Assembly: GCA_902774115.1 (NCBI GenBank)
Contig: CACYHH010000002.1
Location: forward strand, 124,001-188,000
DNA: 64,000 nucleotides
Source: an uncultured Spirochaetales bacterium
GTDB taxonomy: Bacteria; UBP6; UBA1177
Direction of reading: 5' to 3'
The position numbers and the translations under genes were made by a program. Of the stretch, positions 55,697-64,000 are shown piece after piece. The notes below the pieces were generated by a model, which had not been told where the DNA came from, ran no database searches, and saw nothing but the letters and a program-made list of their open reading frames with translations. The stretch's first letter is position 1. Each line of letters begins with the position of its first letter.

Positions 55697-57559
55697 ATGA
55701 AAAAAGAAATAATCTTAGGAATTTCAGCGTATTATCATGACAGCGCGGCGGCTCTTCTAATCGACGGCGACATATTTGCGGCGGCCCACGAAGAGCGTTT
55801 TACCCGAAAAAAACAGGATTCTTCTTTTCCGATAAACGCATGCAGATTCGTTCTTGATTATGCAGGAATAACGCTTGACGATGTTACGGCAGTCGCTTTT
55901 TACGACAAACCTTACATCAAGTTCGAAAGGCTGCTCGAAACTTACCACGCATTTGCTCCGAAAGGACTCAAAAGTTTTAATTCTGCGATTCCTGTCTGGA
56001 TAAAAGAGAAACTTTTCATGAAGGATATGCTTCGTGAGGAACTTGCGAAACTCGGCGGCAGAATCCCGAAACTTTATTTTCCCGAGCATCATTTGTCGCA
56101 TGCGGCGAGCGCGTTTTATCCCTCTCCTTTCGAAGATGCTGCGATTCTTACGCTTGACGGAGTAGGCGAGTGGGGAACTCTTACGATCTGTCACGGAAAA
56201 GGCAATAAAATCAAAGTGTTGAAAGAACTCGACTTTCCGCACTCGATCGGTCTTTTTTACACCGCTTTTACCTATTACTGCGGTTTCAAGGTAAACAGCG
56301 GCGAATATAAACTTATGGGCTTGGCTCCTTACGGCAATAAACACGCGGAAGAGACAAAAGAAATCAAGCGCAAGATCCTTGAAAACATGATCGATCTGCG
56401 CGAAGACGGTTCGTTCCTGCTTAATATGGATTACTTCGACTACGCGACGGGTCTCAGCATGACAAACGACGCGAAATGGGAAAAACTTTTCGGATTTCCG
56501 CGCAGAAAATCGGAGAGCGAACTCAACCAGCACTACATGAACATGGCTTTCGCGATTCAGGAAATCACCGAGGAAATGGTTCTCAAGCTCGCCGAAACGG
56601 CAAAAGAACTCACAAAATCGGAAAATATCGTTCTTGCAGGCGGTGTCGCTCTCAACTGCGTAGCAAACGGCAAACTTCTCCGCACGAAAATGTTCAAAGG
56701 GCTCTGGGTCCAGCCGGCTTCGGGCGATGCAGGCGGTTCACTCGGAGCTGCGCTTGCTGTGCACTATATTTCATTCGGCCACGAAAGGACGAATATCGAA
56801 AAACGCGATTCGATGAAAGGCGCTTATTTAGGTCCCGAATTCAGCGACCGCGATATTGAAAATGTTGCCCGCAGATACGATGCAAAATATAAAAAGTTCG
56901 ATGATTTCAGCGAGTTATGCGATAAAACGGCTGATCTTTTAAACAACGACACCGTTATCGGCTGGTTTCAGGGAAGAATGGAATTCGGTCCGCGCGCTCT
57001 TGGCAACCGCTCGATTTTAGGCGACCCGAGATGCCCCGAAATGCAGAAAAAACTCAACCTCAAAATCAAATACCGCGAAGGTTTCAGGCCGTTTGCACCC
57101 TCTGTTCTTGAAGAAGATATCTCGACATTTTTCGATATCGACACTATTTCGCCATACATGCTTCTTGTCGCGCCGGTCCTTGAATCGAGACGGACGAAAC
57201 TTCCCGAAAAATACGAGGAACTTCCGCTTTATGAAAGGCTTTACTTCCTCCGCAGCGACGTTCCCTCAATAACCCACATCGATTTTTCGGCGCGAATCCA
57301 GAGTGTTAGCCGCGAAACCAATCCGAAATACTGGCAGCTCATCAACACTTTCAAGCAGAAAACGGGCTACGGGATCGTCGTCAACACTTCTTTCAACGTC
57401 CGCGGAGAGCCTATCGTCTGTTCGCCTGACGACGCATACCGCTGTTTCATGCGCACCGAAATGGATTATCTCGTAATGGGAAACTATCTTTTCGACAAAA
57501 AAGAGCAGCCGAACTGGGATAAAGCTGACAACTGGAAGGAAGAATTCAAGCTCGACTGA
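55697..57559 (+). CDS. Carbamoyltransferase (NodU/TobZ family)
   Basis: This 620-residue enzyme has an N-terminal Kae1/ASKHA-like domain (ILGISAYYHDSAAALLIDG, HHLSHAASAFYPSPFEDAAILTLDGVGEW, LMGLAPYGN, VLAGGVALNCVANGKL, SGDAGGSLGAAL). The C-terminal carbamoyl-transfer domain has GWFQGRMEFGPRALGNRSILGDPR, KYREGFRPFAPSVL and NTSFNVRGEPIVCSPDDAYRCF. Known members attach carbamoyl groups from carbamoyl phosphate to sugars or natural products. With SxtJ and DUF5989 at the membrane, the acceptor may be an envelope glycan; unproven. The gene ends one base before the convergent neighbour's stop. Confidence 0.95.
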   Translation: MKKEIILGISAYYHDSAAALLIDGDIFAAAHEERFTRKKQDSSFPINACRFVLDYAGITLDDVTAVAFYDKPYIKFERLLETYHAFAPKGLKSFNSAIPVWIKEKLFMKDMLREELAKLGGRIPKLYFPEHHLSHAASAFYPSPFEDAAILTLDGVGEWGTLTICHGKGNKIKVLKELDFPHSIGLFYTAFTYYCGFKVNSGEYKLMGLAPYGNKHAEETKEIKRKILENMIDLREDGSFLLNMDYFDYATGLSMTNDAKWEKLFGFPRRKSESELNQHYMNMAFAIQEITEEMVLKLAETAKELTKSENIVLAGGVALNCVANGKLLRTKMFKGLWVQPASGDAGGSLGAALAVHYISFGHERTNIEKRDSMKGAYLGPEFSDRDIENVARRYDAKYKKFDDFSELCDKTADLLNNDTVIGWFQGRMEFGPRALGNRSILGDPRCPEMQKKLNLKIKYREGFRPFAPSVLEEDISTFFDIDTISPYMLLVAPVLESRRTKLPEKYEELPLYERLYFLRSDVPSITHIDFSARIQSVSRETNPKYWQLINTFKQKTGYGIVVNTSFNVRGEPIVCSPDDAYRCFMRTEMDYLVMGNYLFDKKEQPNWDKADNWKEEFKLD

Positions 57560-58198
57560 TTACTTTTCCTCAAACATTTTTTTTCTGAACTCGTAATCGG
57601 GAAGAACGACCGAAATTGTTATCGATGCTAAATTTTCGCCGACAGATGCCGAAAGAGTGTCGTAAAATTCGCGGCTCATTCTCATAATTTCATCTTTGTA
57701 TTCGGTGTCTGTAATTTCGTTGCGGTACCATTGGAGCAGAACATCTTTGCTTTTTTCGAGAGTGTTTTTGTATTCCGTGACACAGATTTCGGTTTCTTCA
57801 GGCTTGAATCCGAAACTTGCCAGCCTTTTTGTCAGTTCGATATCGACGAAAAATTTAACATTTTCAAGTGCAAGATCCCAAACCTGATCTTCCCGCTCTT
57901 TGTTGTCAGGCTTGTTTTCAGCTTTAAGCCGCTGGATTTCATCTTTCATTGCGTTGAATTTCTGCTGCTGCAACAATGCGAAATCGTTTGACTGTGCGGT
58001 TTTCCGGCTGCTTTCAAGTGCCGAGAATTTTTTTCTGAGCATTTCCAGATCTATTTTCAGAGATTCGTTTTCTTTTGCATAAGTTTCAGAAATGCTTTTC
58101 AAACGTTCCAATTCCAGATTGTCCTGATAGATGATGAAAGCGAAGGCTGCAAATATTACGATGTCGGAAATCAGAATCATCAATATTTTTTTATTCAT
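57560..58198 (-). CDS. Membrane-anchored coiled-coil protein
   Basis: This 212-residue protein has one N-terminal membrane helix (KKILMILISDIVIFAAFAFIIY). A coiled coil of about 80 residues follows (LELERLKSISETYAKENESLKIDLEMLRKKFSALESSRK), then a C-terminal helical domain of about 100 residues. No family recognised. The ATG at 58198 sits inside the end of the upstream gene (8-base overlap, ATGAATAA); a GTG six bases earlier is too close to the GGAG. It is third in the group with the giant coiled-coil protein. Confidence 0.8.
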   Translation of the reverse strand: MNKKILMILISDIVIFAAFAFIIYQDNLELERLKSISETYAKENESLKIDLEMLRKKFSALESSRKTAQSNDFALLQQQKFNAMKDEIQRLKAENKPDNKEREDQVWDLALENVKFFVDIELTKRLASFGFKPEETEICVTEYKNTLEKSKDVLLQWYRNEITDTEYKDEIMRMSREFYDTLSASVGENLASITISVVLPDYEFRKKMFEEK

Positions 58199-59024
58199 GT
58201 TCACAAACTCCTTCTTTTAAGAATTTTTCCTGCCAGATTTCAAGGTCTTTTTCTGTAAATCCTAATTTTTTCAGTGACTTGAGCGAATCTTTGCTGCTTT
58301 TTGAAGAGCGGATCAGAGAGATCAGCGTTTTGCCGTCTGCGGTTTCCGAAGAGTTTTCAGTCATTTCAAAGAAAAGTTCCTTCGATTCAGGTATATCTTC
58401 AAAATAGGGGAAGCAGAAAGAACCGAGAAATGCGCTGAATGTGTTGCTTTTATCCTTGCTGTCAACATTTTTCAACGACAGATTGGACTTTGCCGATTTC
58501 GTAAACCCCTGCTTTACCGTGCTTTTCAGATTTTTGTCGGAAAGGACTGTGATCCCCGTTTTTTCGTTTTTTTCTTCAACTTTGACCGACACGAAATATA
58601 TCCCTTTTTCATAAGTTCCCTTGAGAAGCGCATATCCGCGGTCGGATGAAAGCGATATTCTGCCGCGTTTCATTCCGTTTACCGAAATTTCACCTTTTTT
58701 TATACCGTGGAAAAGGATTGCCGCATCGGTCCGGGCGGGAATTTCGATATAAAGGTAAAGATATGATGTTTTGCCTGAAAGTCCCTGAATTTCCTTGAAT
58801 TTCGGTAAATTTCCGAATTTGCGGATTTTTGAAAAAGGGAGATTGTAAAGTGCCGCGAAAACATCTTTGAAACTGTCGTTTTTATCTGTTTTCAGCCATG
58901 CCTGATATTTTGTCTGTGGAAGATAGAAAACTCTGTAATAGTCTTCCAGCGAACTTTCCGCATATACCGAAAAACATAAAAAAAATAAGGGGAGCAAAGC
59001 CCCCCTTTTCAAAAATGAACCCAT
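58191..59024 (-). CDS. Secreted protein of unknown function in the coiled-coil locus
   Basis: This 277-residue protein has a signal peptide (MGSFLKRGALLPLFFLCFSVYA). The middle is a beta-rich domain, about 110 residues (YLYLYIEIPARTDAAILFHGIKKGEISVNGMKRGRISLSSDRGYALLKGTYEKGIYFVSVKVEE) resembling a sugar-binding or jelly-roll-like fold. A helical C-terminus follows (LKSLKKLGFTEKDLEIWQEKFLKEG). No known family is recognised. It starts five bases after the stop of the giant coiled-coil gene and overlaps its downstream neighbour, so the three genes are one transcription unit. Confidence 0.8.
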   Translation of the reverse strand: MGSFLKRGALLPLFFLCFSVYAESSLEDYYRVFYLPQTKYQAWLKTDKNDSFKDVFAALYNLPFSKIRKFGNLPKFKEIQGLSGKTSYLYLYIEIPARTDAAILFHGIKKGEISVNGMKRGRISLSSDRGYALLKGTYEKGIYFVSVKVEEKNEKTGITVLSDKNLKSTVKQGFTKSAKSNLSLKNVDSKDKSNTFSAFLGSFCFPYFEDIPESKELFFEMTENSSETADGKTLISLIRSSKSSKDSLKSLKKLGFTEKDLEIWQEKFLKEGVCEHE

Positions 59025-59029
59025 GTCTC

Positions 59030-62000
59030 TTATTTAAGTTCTTCGAGAAGCATCATTGATTTGAGGTAGATTTCATCTGTCGGAAGCAGACTCTTCATAA
59101 GCGTTTCAAGCGTTCTGACAGCTTTCGATTTGTTGGTCTCCTTCATTCCGAAAGCCTCCCAGTAAAGAGCCTGAGCCTTTGTCGAAATAGCTTTCAGACC
59201 TTCTTTAGCCGATTTGCTGTTGTCATCAAGGTAGAGCGCTTCGTTGAAATCCTTTCTTGCGCCTGAGAAATCGTTCTTGTCAAGTTTTGCGAGACCTGAT
59301 TTCGAGTAGGAATCAGCCATCGCCGATTCGATTTGTTTTGTAACTTTCGTAAGCTGAACTTCGCGGACACCCTCTTCTTTATATTCCTGTTTGAATTTCT
59401 GTTTTACCTGCTGGAGTTCCGCCTTGTTGATCTTGTCGATGCTTTCCTGATATTTCTTGGAAACCTGTTCTTTCTTAGCCTTTGCTTCAGCCTTGTCTTT
59501 TTCGGATGCTTCAGGTTTCTTTGCATTCAGAGCGTCGATCTCTTCTCTCGTTTTTTCGATCTGCATCTTGTAGTTGTCGGAAGTTTTTTCCCAGTTCTGT
59601 TTTTCCTTGTCGAGGACAGCCTGTCTCTTTTCTTTTCTCTTTTCCTTTTCTGCAAGCAGCTTGTCTCTCTTTTCCATCATCTGCTGTTTGCGTTTTTCTC
59701 TGTCCTCTTTCTCCTTGATTTCCATATTGTCGTACTTGTCGGTGATGTCGGTTTTGCCTTTCTCGTACTGCTGTTCCTTTGCGGCTTCCTGTTTCTGCCA
59801 TGCAGCTTCCTGCTTTTTGCTTTCAGCATGGTGTTTCGCCTGCATTCCTTCAAGTTTTACAGCCCATGCGTTGTTTGCGTTGTCGATTTCTCTTGCAAGA
59901 GCGTCGATCTGCTTGTCGTTGTTCGCCATATTCGCTCTGTCGGTAGCTGTCTTTCTTTCAAAAGCAGCGGTGCGGGCAGCTTTTTCTTTGTTCCATGTTT
60001 CCTGCTGTCTGTCTCTCTCTTTCTTTCTTGCTTCGATCTTCGCGTCTCTCTCTTTCTGAGCCTGAGCGATCTGCTGGTCGATTCCCGCTTTGGTTTTGTT
60101 TTTGTCGGCAAGGAATGCCTGATGCTGTTTTCTGGCAGCTGCTTCTTCAGCTTTTTTCTTCTTTTCGAATTCGCTGTTTTCCTTCTGGAGTCTCATGCTT
60201 TCATTCATAAGTTTTGCATCGAGGTCTGCGAAAATCTTTTCGTATTTCTTGTCGATTTTCGAAGTTTCCTTCTGAATATATGCATCATGCGACTTTTCGT
60301 GCTGAGCAAGCTGTTTTGAAACTTTCGCGTGTTCGGCTTTCATTGCGCCGAGTTCTTTGTTTCTCTGAGCAGTAAGTTTTGCAAGTTCTGTAGCAAGAGC
60401 CTTTTTGAAACCGCTTTCAGCAATGGCTTTTTTCTTCATGTTGGCATTCGTATCGGCTTTGAGAACGCCGATTTTCTGCTTCTTTTCCTGCTGAAGTTTC
60501 GCGATGTCGCCTTTGATTTTGACTCTGATATCGTTGTATTTCTGAGCTATAGCGGCATTCTCGGCCTTGACTTTTTCGTCGATTCCTTTCGATCCTTCGA
60601 CAGCAGCAGCTTTTTTTGCATTAAGATCGTCGATAGTCTTTTTGTGACCTGCGGTTACGACTGCAAGTTTGTTTGCTTTTTCCTTGTTGAGATTTTTCTT
60701 TTCCTGCTGCAGTTTTGCGATCTCTTTTTCGTAAGGCGCTTTAACTTCTTTAAGTTTTGCCGGATCAGGCGTATTCGACTTCTTTTCCCAGTTTTTCATC
60801 GCGACAGAATTTGCCTGAAGTTCTTTCTGTTTTGCTGCGATATTGTTGCGTATGGAAGCCTTTTCCTTGTCGCCCTGTGCTTTGTATTTAGCGTTAAGAT
60901 TTGCTTTTTCAGCCTGAATCTTTTTGATTTCGTTAGCTTTTTCTACGTTAACAGCATTCTTTTTCGCCTTTATGCTTGCTGCAGCATTCTTTTCTTTTGC
61001 GGCACCGTCAGCCTTGATTTTTTTGGAAACACCGGCTCTCTGGGTCATCTGGTTTTTGTGAGCCGATTCAGCTGCTGCAACCTTTTTCTGATGAGCCTTG
61101 AGGGCATTCGATTTTTCCTGCTCGACGGCAGCGACGTCTTTCTTTATCGAAATAAGTTCGAGGTTTTTCTCTTTTTCGATCTTTGCCAGTTCGTTTTTGT
61201 TGCTTGCGATCTTTCTTTCGTATTTCGATTTTTCGAGATTTATCTTTCTTGCTGCGCTCTCTTCCTCGAATTTGATCTTTCTTTCGATAGACGCTTTGTC
61301 GTTGTCTATCTTTCTGATTGCGGACGAGTGTTCCCTTTCGAGTTTTGCAAGTTCCGACTTGTTGTCTTTCGCTGCGTCTTTCTTGTCTGCGTAGTTCTGC
61401 ATTTCGCTGTCTCTTGCAGAAGATATCGCGTCAAGCAGTTCCTGAAGTTTGTTTGTGGTTTCGATCTTTTTGTTTTCGAGTTCAGCGATCGACTGGTTCA
61501 TCTCGTCGTTGATCGGGTCAAGGCTGTACGGAGCCATTTTCTGCTCGTATTTCTTGTCGATCGAAGCGATCTGCTCGTCATATTTTGCGATTTTCGCATC
61601 GTATGAAGCGGCGATTTTGCCTTCTTCCGCGGAAAGGTCGCTCATCTTCTTTGAGTGGGCGTCTGCGATTTTTGCGTCTTCTGCAGCAGCCTTGTCAAGC
61701 TGGGAGGCAGTGTCGGCTTTTATCTTTTCAATGTCTTTTGCAACATCGTCTTCGACTTTTGCTGCTTTCTGGGCGTAAGCGTCTTCGACAGCGGCGAGTT
61801 TGACTTCAAGTTTGTTGAGTTCTTCGGCTTTCTGCTGTTCGAGTTTGCCGTCGATCTCTGCCATTTTGCCCTTTTCCTCGTCGATCTGGCCTCTCAGAGC
61901 GTTGTCTTTCGCTGCGAGCTTGTCGATTTCCTTTGCAACATAGTCACCCCAGTTTCCTTTGAAGTTCTCGACTGCTTCGGTCATCTTGTTTTTCTGTTCC

Positions 62001-64000
62001 ATTATCTTGTCGTCGATGTTCGCCGATTTTGTCGCGTAGTCGTCGTCAAGTCTGCCTTTGAAGTCTGCGAATTTTCCGTTTTCAGCGGCGATCTGGTCGT
62101 CGATATTGCCGGCTTCCGAAATGAGTTTTTCGTTTTCCGAACGGAGAGCGTTTTCTTTGTTCGCCTTTTCATTCTCCTCATCGTCCACCGTTTTTGCTAC
62201 CAGATCCTGAAGTTTTGCGATTTTTTCTTCATATTCCTGCTCGGTTTTTGCGGTAGCTTCTTCATTTGCGGAGATTTTCTGTTCAGCTGCAACGATCGTC
62301 TTTTCATTCTCGGCGATCATCGTCTCTTCTTTCTTCGCCTTCATCGTCTCGGTGTCGTCGGTATGTTTTGCGATGGCTTCTTCGAGCTTGGTTTTCTGTG
62401 AAGCAAGCTGGTTGAGCTTGTCTTCGTAATCTTTTTCAAGCTTCGTCTGAGCCGTCTCTTTTTCTTTTGCATAGTCGGCTTCGGCTTTAGCGCGGTCTTT
62501 CTCGACATTTTCCTGAATTTGTCCGAGAGTCGTTGCGCTCTTCATCATGAACTCTTCGATTTCCTGCTGGTATTTCTGGAGTTCTTTTTCTTTAGCCGAT
62601 TCCTGATCGTCGTATTTTACGAGGTTCTGGTTGAGGCTGTCGAATTTTTTCTGATACTCTTTTTCGACCTGGACATTGTATTTTCTGTCCTCGTCCTCGT
62701 TTTTCATTCTGGTAGCTTCATTCGCAGCCATGATCTTGCGTTCTTCGGCTTCGAATTCATCCGCCATTTTCTGGATCTTGGCATCGGTATCTCTGTTTTT
62801 AGCTTCGAGAGCCTGTTTGCGTTTTTCGAGTTCCGCGACTCTTTTCGTTACTTTCTCGCCTTCAGTGGTTTCAAGTTTTTTCTGCTTTTCGTAATAAGCG
62901 TCCTTTTCCTGCTGGTGTTTCTTTTTCCACTCGCTGTAAGCCTTGTCGTTGTTTTTGAAATCGTTCTCTTTGGCTTCATCACGTTTCTTGTTCGAAACTT
63001 TGATGACGCCCTTTTCACGCTGTTCGATCTGAGTGATCTGGCTTTCGAGATTTACGATTTCCTGTTCGAGGCTGGTGTCATCCTTTTCCCACTGGTATTT
63101 CATATCGCGGATTTTGTTTTTGAGAGCGGCTTCGGCATCCTTCTGCTGTTTTACGAGCTCTTTTTCTTTGGTTTTGAGGTCGTTTATAGCCTTTTCTCTC
63201 GCCTTGATATTATTGTTTACCCAGTCATCGATGTCGGAAAGCTGTTTTGCACGCCATTTTCTGAGATCTTCGATTTTCGATTTGAAGGTCTTGTGGATCT
63301 GCTCTACAGTCTGGGCATCCTGCGGATTCGGCTCGGCGTATCTTTTACGGTTGTTTTTGTCTTTTTTGAAAACCATCGCCTTGTAGCCCTGTTCGCGGAG
63401 CTCGGTATCCGATTTTCTGAGAGATTCAAGAGTTCTGAGAGCAGCTTTGTAGTCGCCGTCGTCAAGAGAATCCGTTGCTTTCGGAAGACCTTTCTGGATC
63501 TTTTTGACTGTGTCAAGAAGCTGGCGCGCGATTTCGTTCTGCTGGCATTTGCAGTTGAGTTCGTTTGCCGCTCTGTCGAAAGTTTCGACCGCACCGTCAA
63601 GGTCGCCTTTGTCGTAAGCCGCGAAGCCTTTCTTGATTTCTTCCTTGACTTCGGAATATGAAGCGGTTCTGTTTGCCGCAACTGCCGGTTTCTTCGGAGC
63701 TTCCTCTTCATCCGGAGCTGCCGAAGCGATCAGCGATTTAAGAGCATTGAGCATATCGGAAGCGATATCTTCGCTGTCTGCATCCGAACCTGAGGTCACT
63801 GTTTTCGAACCTTTCTTTTTGCCGCTCGCATCGAACATGGTGAGAACGACTTTTACGTCGGACGATCCCTTTTTGATTTTCGGAACGATGACGAAATCTG
63901 AAGATTCGTTTTTCGTAACGACTTGCGCCACACACTTTGCATCGTCCTTGCATTTGTCGGTTTTCGCAGATTTTGCCGCTGTGACGTTTGCGGTTTTGAT
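59030..64000 (-). CDS. Giant coiled-coil protein with TPR-like ends, 5' end cut by window edge
   Basis: The frame is open across 1656 codons to the window edge, so the real start lies outside; a GTG at 63931 is internal. The visible N-terminal part (CKDDAKCVAQVV...FVIVPKIKKGSSDVKVVLTMFDASGKKKGSKTV) resembles the TolB-like, PEGA-associated domains of Myxococcota. A TPR-like segment follows (GFAAYDKGDLDGAVETFDRAANELNCKCQ). About 1,250 residues of uninterrupted coiled coil come next, rich in Lys, Glu, Ala and Gln. The C-terminal 90 residues again look TPR-like (SGLAKLDKNDFSGARKDFNEALYLDDNSKSAKEGL). Such length would span about 180 nm as one helix. Function is unknown; envelope or cytoskeletal scaffold is possible. 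Confidence 0.9.
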   Translation of the reverse strand: MKTANVTAAKSAKTDKCKDDAKCVAQVVTKNESSDFVIVPKIKKGSSDVKVVLTMFDASGKKKGSKTVTSGSDADSEDIASDMLNALKSLIASAAPDEEEAPKKPAVAANRTASYSEVKEEIKKGFAAYDKGDLDGAVETFDRAANELNCKCQQNEIARQLLDTVKKIQKGLPKATDSLDDGDYKAALRTLESLRKSDTELREQGYKAMVFKKDKNNRKRYAEPNPQDAQTVEQIHKTFKSKIEDLRKWRAKQLSDIDDWVNNNIKAREKAINDLKTKEKELVKQQKDAEAALKNKIRDMKYQWEKDDTSLEQEIVNLESQITQIEQREKGVIKVSNKKRDEAKENDFKNNDKAYSEWKKKHQQEKDAYYEKQKKLETTEGEKVTKRVAELEKRKQALEAKNRDTDAKIQKMADEFEAEERKIMAANEATRMKNEDEDRKYNVQVEKEYQKKFDSLNQNLVKYDDQESAKEKELQKYQQEIEEFMMKSATTLGQIQENVEKDRAKAEADYAKEKETAQTKLEKDYEDKLNQLASQKTKLEEAIAKHTDDTETMKAKKEETMIAENEKTIVAAEQKISANEEATAKTEQEYEEKIAKLQDLVAKTVDDEENEKANKENALRSENEKLISEAGNIDDQIAAENGKFADFKGRLDDDYATKSANIDDKIMEQKNKMTEAVENFKGNWGDYVAKEIDKLAAKDNALRGQIDEEKGKMAEIDGKLEQQKAEELNKLEVKLAAVEDAYAQKAAKVEDDVAKDIEKIKADTASQLDKAAAEDAKIADAHSKKMSDLSAEEGKIAASYDAKIAKYDEQIASIDKKYEQKMAPYSLDPINDEMNQSIAELENKKIETTNKLQELLDAISSARDSEMQNYADKKDAAKDNKSELAKLEREHSSAIRKIDNDKASIERKIKFEEESAARKINLEKSKYERKIASNKNELAKIEKEKNLELISIKKDVAAVEQEKSNALKAHQKKVAAAESAHKNQMTQRAGVSKKIKADGAAKEKNAAASIKAKKNAVNVEKANEIKKIQAEKANLNAKYKAQGDKEKASIRNNIAAKQKELQANSVAMKNWEKKSNTPDPAKLKEVKAPYEKEIAKLQQEKKNLNKEKANKLAVVTAGHKKTIDDLNAKKAAAVEGSKGIDEKVKAENAAIAQKYNDIRVKIKGDIAKLQQEKKQKIGVLKADTNANMKKKAIAESGFKKALATELAKLTAQRNKELGAMKAEHAKVSKQLAQHEKSHDAYIQKETSKIDKKYEKIFADLDAKLMNESMRLQKENSEFEKKKKAEEAAARKQHQAFLADKNKTKAGIDQQIAQAQKERDAKIEARKKERDRQQETWNKEKAARTAAFERKTATDRANMANNDKQIDALAREIDNANNAWAVKLEGMQAKHHAESKKQEAAWQKQEAAKEQQYEKGKTDITDKYDNMEIKEKEDREKRKQQMMEKRDKLLAEKEKRKEKRQAVLDKEKQNWEKTSDNYKMQIEKTREEIDALNAKKPEASEKDKAEAKAKKEQVSKKYQESIDKINKAELQQVKQKFKQEYKEEGVREVQLTKVTKQIESAMADSYSKSGLAKLDKNDFSGARKDFNEALYLDDNSKSAKEGLKAISTKAQALYWEAFGMKETNKSKAVRTLETLMKSLLPTDEIYLKSMMLLEELK

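Noticed and set aside
59333-63661. Long Phe/Leu/Ser-rich rightward open frames opposite the coiled-coil gene
   Set aside because: They mirror Lys/Glu-rich codons of the giant coiled coil; no ribosome sites or motifs.

Overview
This 64 kb window looks like a chromosomal segment of a diderm bacterium with mid-range GC content. At least fourteen proteins carry a lipobox, usually ending Ser-Cys-Gly, followed by Thr/Pro/Glu/Asp-rich linkers. The domain set includes Cys-rich DUF4215 and MopC-like modules, choice-of-anchor L and D domains, SUMF domains and an arylsulfotransferase-like lipoprotein. This repertoire recalls Myxococcota, Bradymonadales or other former Deltaproteobacteria. The placement is an inference, because there is no rRNA here. 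No prophage, insertion sequence or CRISPR array was seen, and no gap between genes exceeds about 250 bases.

Layout. 1-2834: truncated sigma-54 response regulator and an MFS transporter. 2862-8425: SlyD, then the leftward group mrp, a ZnuA-like metal-binding lipoprotein with a huge Cys/His insert, an acidic-linker lipoprotein and an AMIN-helix-AMIN protein. 8549-13030: malic enzyme, initiator tRNA, rpsO-pnp-dut. 13199-16551: small Cys-rich lipoproteins, a coiled-coil secreted protein and the arylsulfotransferase-like lipoprotein. 16727-22100: MoxR ATPase, then rsmB-rpe-nadC and a vWA-like lipoprotein. 22162-23990: a lipoprotein behind a cobalamin riboswitch. 24035-26717: membrane protein-amgK-murU. 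26802-30737: lipoprotein, lysine 6-aminotransferase, cysD, metallo-beta-lactamase-fold hydrolase. 30941-39996, rightward: LysM protein plus histidine kinase, a MopC/anchor-L lipoprotein, folP-cdaA-cdaR-cysC, DUF1015. 40122-41929: two lipoproteins. 42171-53587, leftward: a seven-gene surface/secretion cluster (beta-barrel protein, two SUMF lipoproteins, an anchor-D protein, a DUF2135-like lipoprotein, folE2, subtilase). 53750-57559: aminotransferase, then SxtJ-DUF5989-carbamoyltransferase. 57560-64000: a giant coiled-coil protein running off the window and two companions.

How the genes work together. Housekeeping genes (tRNA-fMet, rpsO-pnp, rsmB-rpe-nadC, folP, folE2, cdaA-cdaR) are interleaved with envelope genes. 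Metal handling recurs (SlyD tail, ZnuA-like insert, Mrp). Sulfate activation is represented by cysD and cysC without a cysN in the window. Putative promoters share a strikingly uniform architecture: a -35 close to TTGACT, exactly 16 bases, then TAAAAT, often followed about five bases later by CG and a T tract.

The best leads are the metallothionein-like insert in the ZnuA-like protein, the riboswitch-controlled lipoprotein, the uniform promoter and leader pattern, the seven-gene surface cluster with SUMF domains lacking the FGE cysteines, and the giant coiled-coil locus.
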